Part shown: positions 6,366 to 10,288 of the stretch, one piece after another | Numbering within the stretch: the first letter of the stretch is position 1 | Layout: the number at the start of each line of letters is the position of its first letter | Source of the DNA: Oscillospiraceae bacterium | GTDB taxonomy: Bacteria > Bacillota > Clostridia > Oscillospirales > Ruminococcaceae | Direction: 5' to 3' | DNA length: 10,288 bases | Assembly (NCBI GenBank): GCA_029068025.1 | Contig: JAIEDJ010000319.1 | Coordinates: 1 to 10,288 of the forward strand | Translations under genes and position numbers: made by a program | The notes under the pieces: model-generated | Seen by the model: only the letters and a program-made list of their open reading frames with translations | Told to the model about the DNA's origin: nothing | Databases searched by the model: none

Positions 6366-8663
6366 ATGAGAAACGTCTATGCGACATTGCTTTTTATTTT
6401 CGCCATTGCAATTCTTATTTGCAGCTATATCATTTCCAGGAAGGACAAAACCGAGCTTACCAAGGCTATACGGAATATAATGGTAGCCGCGCCGTTTACA
6501 ATGATAGCATATGGTATCGCGGTAGTGGTGCTGGATCAGCGGTTCGCCGAGTTTATGCATGCGGTGTACTTCACGATCTCGGATGTACTGCTTATCAGTA
6601 TGTTTGTGTATGCGCTCAAGTACACACAGATCTACAGGCTGCGTGCGTGGCAGAACATGGTGCTGTTTATCATAACCGCCCTGGACGGCATTCTTATGAT
6701 GCTTAACGTGTTCACTAACAATATATTCATCTTCCGCTGCGAACTCATGCACGACAGCGCGGGATCGGCGTTTTACGGGATCAGCGAGCGCGGCGGGCTG
6801 TATAATCTGCATCGGATATATATCTATATATTGGTAGTGCTGTGTGTAGTGCCCCTCGTGCTCAAGATCTTCCGCTCACCGCAGATGTACCGCCAGAAAT
6901 TCTGGCTGACGCTGCTGTGCCTGATGGTCATCATAGCGCTCAACGTTCTCTACATTCTTCTGGACAGCATCAACATAGACTTCTCGGTGCTTTCTTACGG
7001 TCTTATGGCGGTAGCGATCTACTATTTCAATGTTATCTACGTCCCGCAGGGACTGGTGGAAGGACTGCTTTCGTCAAGCATCAAGAATATGGATGACGGC
7101 GTTATCTGCTATGATATTGACGGAAACTGCATATACGCGAATTCCGTTGCGTACACCTTCTTTAAAACGGTGGAGACCGCTCCGTTCACCGCATATCTCA
7201 ATGAGTGGCTGGACGGCAGAAAGCTCTCCGAAACGGAGGACTCGGAGTGGAAGGAGTCACGCGGCAAGGGAGAAGCAACAGAGCATTACTCAATGCAGTT
7301 CAAACGGCTTTGTGACAGCGACACTAACTGTGTCGGCTGCTTCTTCAAATTCCATGACGAGACCGAGGACGTAAAAAAGCTTGAGGCTGAAAGATTCCGC
7401 GCCACGCGTGACCGCCTGACAAAGATATACAACCGCGAGTATTTTTACGAAACGGTCACCGACGCGGTGCAGAACGCGCCCGCCGGTGAATACTGCATGA
7501 TATGCTCCGACATCAAGGATTTCAAAATGGTCAATGATGTTTTCGGTATAAATGTAGGCGACGAAATACTCGTTTCCATCGCGAATACCATAAAAAGACT
7601 TGCCGGAGAGGGTTCGGTCTACGGCAGACTTTCGGGAGACCGCTTCGCATTGTGTATGCCGCGCAAACGCTTCAACAAGGAGATATTCGCGACCGAGGTG
7701 CGCAATTTAAGCCACCTGCTTGGCAACTCCACATACAGGATCCACGTACATATCGGCGTTTATGACATAGTTGACAAGGACATAGAACCATCGCTGATGT
7801 GCGACCGCGCGTTTATGGCAATAGCTACCATAAAATCCAGCTTCACGAATATGATCGCGTTTTACAACGACGATATACGCGAGGCCACGCTTGAAGAGCA
7901 AAAGGTCACAGGCGAGTTCAGCACGGCGCTGCACGAGGGGCAGTTCTGCTTCTATCTCCAGCCGCAGGTATCCGTCAAGGGCAAGGTGCTCGGCGGAGAG
8001 GCGCTGGTGCGCTGGATCCACCCGGAGCGCGGAATGGTTCCGCCCGGTGAGTTTGTTCCCGTACTGGAGCGTACCGGGTACATCTGCCGCCTTGATATGA
8101 ACACATGGGAGCTTGCTTGCAGAAAGCTGCGCGAATGGCAGGACCGGGGCATTACCGATTACCACATCTCAGTGAACATCTCGCCAAAGGACTTTTATTT
8201 CACAGATGTGTACAAGACCTTTACCGAGCTTGTCGAGCGCCATGGGATAAACCCGAAGAATCTGCGGCTCGAGATCACCGAGACCGCGATCATGAGCGAC
8301 TTCAAAAAGCAGATCGTGCTTATCCAGCGGCTGCGCGAATATGGCTTCTGTGTTGAGATGGACGACTTCGGAAGCGGATATTCCTCGCTGAATATGCTCA
8401 AGGATATGTCGGTGGACACGCTCAAGATAGACATGGAATTCCTGCGCAAGACCGAAAACCCCGAGCGCACGCAGACCATTCTGAAAATGATCATCTCTCT
8501 GTCCAAGCAGCTCGGAATGGAGGTCATCACCGAGGGCGTTGAGACCAAGGAACACGTTGACTTTCTCACCGAGGTAGGCACGGACATCTTCCAGGGTTAC
8601 TACTTCTCAAAGCCGATGCCCGTAAGCGAATTTGAAGAGCGCTATCTTAACGTAAGAAATTGA
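6366..8663 (+). CDS. 7TM-PAS-GGDEF(degenerate)-EAL protein, predicted membrane c-di-GMP phosphodiesterase
   Basis: A 765-residue membrane protein. Residues 1-226 hold about seven hydrophobic segments (near 6-24, 37-55, 63-85, 97-117, 150-168, 178-199, 206-225), like the 7TM input module of some histidine kinases. A PAS-like domain follows (about 232-338). The GGDEF domain (about 345-500) has its signature changed to SGDRF (423-427) and DxD changed to DIKD, so cyclase activity is unlikely; it may bind GTP as a regulator. The EAL domain (about 512-760) keeps the full catalytic set: EALVR (E545), N604, EITE (E636/E639), DDFGSG (D666-D667), K687, EGVE (E723) and Q743. It should linearise c-di-GMP to pGpG. 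ATG start with ribosome site GAGGGGGA about 10 bases upstream, after a long leader. Divergent from the DUF1266 gene and convergent with the next GGDEF-EAL gene. Confidence 0.94.
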   Translation: MRNVYATLLFIFAIAILICSYIISRKDKTELTKAIRNIMVAAPFTMIAYGIAVVVLDQRFAEFMHAVYFTISDVLLISMFVYALKYTQIYRLRAWQNMVLFIITALDGILMMLNVFTNNIFIFRCELMHDSAGSAFYGISERGGLYNLHRIYIYILVVLCVVPLVLKIFRSPQMYRQKFWLTLLCLMVIIALNVLYILLDSINIDFSVLSYGLMAVAIYYFNVIYVPQGLVEGLLSSSIKNMDDGVICYDIDGNCIYANSVAYTFFKTVETAPFTAYLNEWLDGRKLSETEDSEWKESRGKGEATEHYSMQFKRLCDSDTNCVGCFFKFHDETEDVKKLEAERFRATRDRLTKIYNREYFYETVTDAVQNAPAGEYCMICSDIKDFKMVNDVFGINVGDEILVSIANTIKRLAGEGSVYGRLSGDRFALCMPRKRFNKEIFATEVRNLSHLLGNSTYRIHVHIGVYDIVDKDIEPSLMCDRAFMAIATIKSSFTNMIAFYNDDIREATLEEQKVTGEFSTALHEGQFCFYLQPQVSVKGKVLGGEALVRWIHPERGMVPPGEFVPVLERTGYICRLDMNTWELACRKLREWQDRGITDYHISVNISPKDFYFTDVYKTFTELVERHGINPKNLRLEITETAIMSDFKKQIVLIQRLREYGFCVEMDDFGSGYSSLNMLKDMSVDTLKIDMEFLRKTENPERTQTILKMIISLSKQLGMEVITEGVETKEHVDFLTEVGTDIFQGYYFSKPMPVSEFEERYLNVRN

Positions 8664-8677
8664 TATACACAAAGAAA

Positions 8678-8708
8678 GGCTCCGGGATCTTGTACAGATC
8701 CCGGAGCC
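8678..8708. terminator. Bidirectional intrinsic terminator between convergent genes
   Basis: A perfect 12-bp stem, GGCTCCGGGATC and GATCCCGGAGCC, closes a 7-base loop (TTGTACA). On the plus strand it is followed by ATTTATTTTT; on the minus strand by TTTCTTT. It lies in the 65-base gap between the facing stop codons of the two GGDEF-EAL genes, 14 bases after one and 20 bases after the other. It should terminate both. Confidence 0.92.
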
Positions 8709-8728
8709 ATTTATTTTTCGATTAAAAA

Positions 8729-10288
8729 TCAGATTTGCCCGCTGTACTCGGCGATCTTTGTTGTGATCTCCGCCGAAAGCGACTTCGGCTCAAACTCGGG
8801 TTCAGCAAGGAAATATCCCTGTATCAGATCAACACCCATAGTTATGACCGCCTGCAGATCATCATCAGTTTCAACGCCCTGCGCTATGACAAGCACACCG
8901 CGCTCTCTGGTAAGATGAACCAGATTTCTGATCACCGTAGCCTTGCCCGAATCCTTGCTGCAGCCGTCTATGATCGTTCTGTCGATTATGATCATATCAG
9001 GAGTGGAGTTGAACATCGCGGTTTCGTTGTTGTGACCTGTGCCGAAGTTGTCCAGTGCGGTCATGCCGCCCCACCTGGCGATTATCTCCTGCTTCTTCGC
9101 GATAAGATCGCTGTCGTGATGATCAACGTCAAGATTTTCCAGAACGATATTCTTCAGGATCGGCTTGTAGTGCTCCTCAATGCCATGAAAGCTGCGCTCG
9201 TCAAGCATACATTCGGATATTGAGTTTAAGAACAGATGAGCATCGGAAGAGATCTTTTCATTTTCGACCAGTCTCGAGAAGCTCGCTATTCCAAGGAAGA
9301 ACGTCAGCCTCTCGATCTCGTAGAGCTTAGCTCCCGATTTGGCGATACGCAGCAGCTCCGTTATTGTGTTGATAGTTTCCGACTGCGGACACATAAGCGC
9401 CTCATAGCCGAATATCTCGCCGGTTTTGACAGAGATGATCGGCTGGAACGCGAAGCGCACCTCGCCGTTGTCGATGATACGGTTCATCTCCTGAATACCG
9501 GTTATGAGTATGGAATCGTTTAGGTAGCTGTCTTTATTGAATTCCGCAAAGCAGCCCTTGGTCGAGCGCTTGATCGTGTACATCGAAAAATCAGCGTACT
9601 TTATCAGCTGCTCATATGACTCGGAATTGTCGGGATACCACGCTATACCGCCGCTGGCTCTCACCTTGTAGCCCGAGCCGTCCGCAAGAGTGCAGCTGCT
9701 GTTCTGCAGCGTTACCTTAAACTCCTCGATGACCGCCCTTATATCGTCCTTGGTCTTGCCGCCGTAGATAAACGCGATAAACTCATCGCCGGAAAGTCTT
9801 GCAACAATGCCGTTTTTGCTTCTGAGAGTTTTGAGCGCGTCCGCCGCCGCCTTTATGTATCTGTCGCCGTATTCGTGACCGAAGGTATCGTTTACGAACT
9901 TCAGGTTATCCAGATCCATCATAACAAACGCGGCAACGCCCAGCTCCTCGGGCTTTTCAAACTTCTTTTCCACTCTGCGGTAAAACGCGCGGCGGTTGTA
10001 GATATCCGTGGTCACGTCGTAATCGCGCTCATGCTCGATCTTGCGGCGCTCAAGCGCGTACTTGGTGATATCCTGTACCAAGCCCATCACGGCATTCTCG
10101 TCCTTGGTGAACGAAAATCTGAACCACTTTCTGTTCACGCCGTCACCGTCGGGATCGTATTCCGTATCGATATTTATACCGCCCGTTTTTGCGGAATTAT
10201 CGGAAAAGATCTCATTGTCGAATATCTTGTATTTTTCGTCAAAATAGCTTAAATACTCACGGAACTTAGAGAACGGGATATGTCTCTT
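8729..10288 (-). CDS. PAS-GGDEF-EAL(degenerate) protein, predicted diguanylate cyclase, 5' end beyond window
   Basis: The frame is open to the right edge, so the gene is partial; 519 residues are visible, numbered here from the edge. A GTG at 10136-10138 is not a credible start, because a PAS-like fold is already under way upstream (PFSKFREYL and RKWFRFSF, ending VMGLVQDIT at about 68-76). GGDEF follows (about 80-255) with MDLDNLKFVND and SGDEF (166-170), an acceptable active-site variant; the RxxD inhibitory site is absent. The EAL domain (about 262-505) keeps EAL (E296), N355, the first E of ExxE (E384), D413 and Q490. It has lost others: DDFG is DNFG, KID is IID, and EGVE is QGVE; EALxR has also lost its arginine. 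Phosphodiesterase activity is therefore unlikely, and the domain may act as a c-di-GMP or protein-binding module. No membrane segment is visible. Its promoter lies outside the window. Confidence 0.9.
   Translation of the reverse strand, partial: KRHIPFSKFREYLSYFDEKYKIFDNEIFSDNSAKTGGINIDTEYDPDGDGVNRKWFRFSFTKDENAVMGLVQDITKYALERRKIEHERDYDVTTDIYNRRAFYRRVEKKFEKPEELGVAAFVMMDLDNLKFVNDTFGHEYGDRYIKAAADALKTLRSKNGIVARLSGDEFIAFIYGGKTKDDIRAVIEEFKVTLQNSSCTLADGSGYKVRASGGIAWYPDNSESYEQLIKYADFSMYTIKRSTKGCFAEFNKDSYLNDSILITGIQEMNRIIDNGEVRFAFQPIISVKTGEIFGYEALMCPQSETINTITELLRIAKSGAKLYEIERLTFFLGIASFSRLVENEKISSDAHLFLNSISECMLDERSFHGIEEHYKPILKNIVLENLDVDHHDSDLIAKKQEIIARWGGMTALDNFGTGHNNETAMFNSTPDMIIIDRTIIDGCSKDSGKATVIRNLVHLTRERGVLVIAQGVETDDDLQAVITMGVDLIQGYFLAEPEFEPKSLSAEITTKIAEYSGQI

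Noticed and set aside
6267..6812. A 181-codon minus-strand open frame covering the EAL gene leader and its first 7TM segments
   Set aside because: It is low-complexity shadow coding with many His, Arg and Cys residues and no domain; the plus-strand membrane protein explains the region.
10136..10138. GTG here as the start of the leftward GGDEF-EAL gene
   Set aside because: The reading frame stays open for 50 more codons to the window edge and the translated residues continue a PAS-like domain, so the true start lies outside.

Overview
The window looks like the chromosome of a Gram-positive anaerobe of the Clostridia, plausibly the Ruminococcaceae/Oscillospiraceae. This rests on about 50% G+C coding DNA, AT-rich gaps, near-perfect TTGACA-17-TATAAT promoters, and the style of the signalling proteins (a REC/HD-GYP protein with an R-R-P motif, a 7TM-GGDEF-EAL protein). 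The taxon is an inference. Nearly the whole window concerns phosphorelay signalling and cyclic di-GMP turnover. I see no transposon, integrase, tRNA, rRNA or CRISPR array.

Layout: four genes run leftward (minus strand). In transcription order they are a TPR/DUF1266 protein (6028-4889), a REC/HD-GYP response regulator with a PAS-like tail (4655-3018), a stand-alone Hpt phosphotransfer protein overlapping it by 23 bases (3040-2684), and a membrane hybrid histidine kinase with two receiver domains (2598-16). Divergently, a 7TM-PAS-GGDEF-EAL protein runs rightward (6366-8663). It converges on a leftward PAS-GGDEF-EAL gene whose 5' end is cut by the window edge (10288-8729); the two share one strong hairpin terminator.

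How the parts fit: the kinase, Hpt protein and HD-GYP regulator contain every station of a His-Asp-His-Asp relay (H352, D791, Hpt H61, regulator D53) ending in a predicted c-di-GMP phosphodiesterase. The two GGDEF-EAL proteins are complementary by motif. The rightward one has a broken GGDEF (SGDRF) and an intact EAL, so it should degrade c-di-GMP. The leftward one has a usable GGDEF (SGDEF) and an EAL missing several catalytic residues, so it should make c-di-GMP. The locus therefore seems to hold two predicted phosphodiesterases and one predicted cyclase.

Regulation: three sigma-A-type promoters with exact 17-base spacers are readable, ahead of the DUF1266 gene, the HD-GYP gene and the EAL gene. 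The EAL and HD-GYP genes have leaders of about 110 and 145 bases with hairpins that match no riboswitch I recognise; the EAL leader is the best candidate here for an undescribed RNA element. A stem-loop also separates hpt from the kinase gene. All functional statements come from motif reading without database searches.
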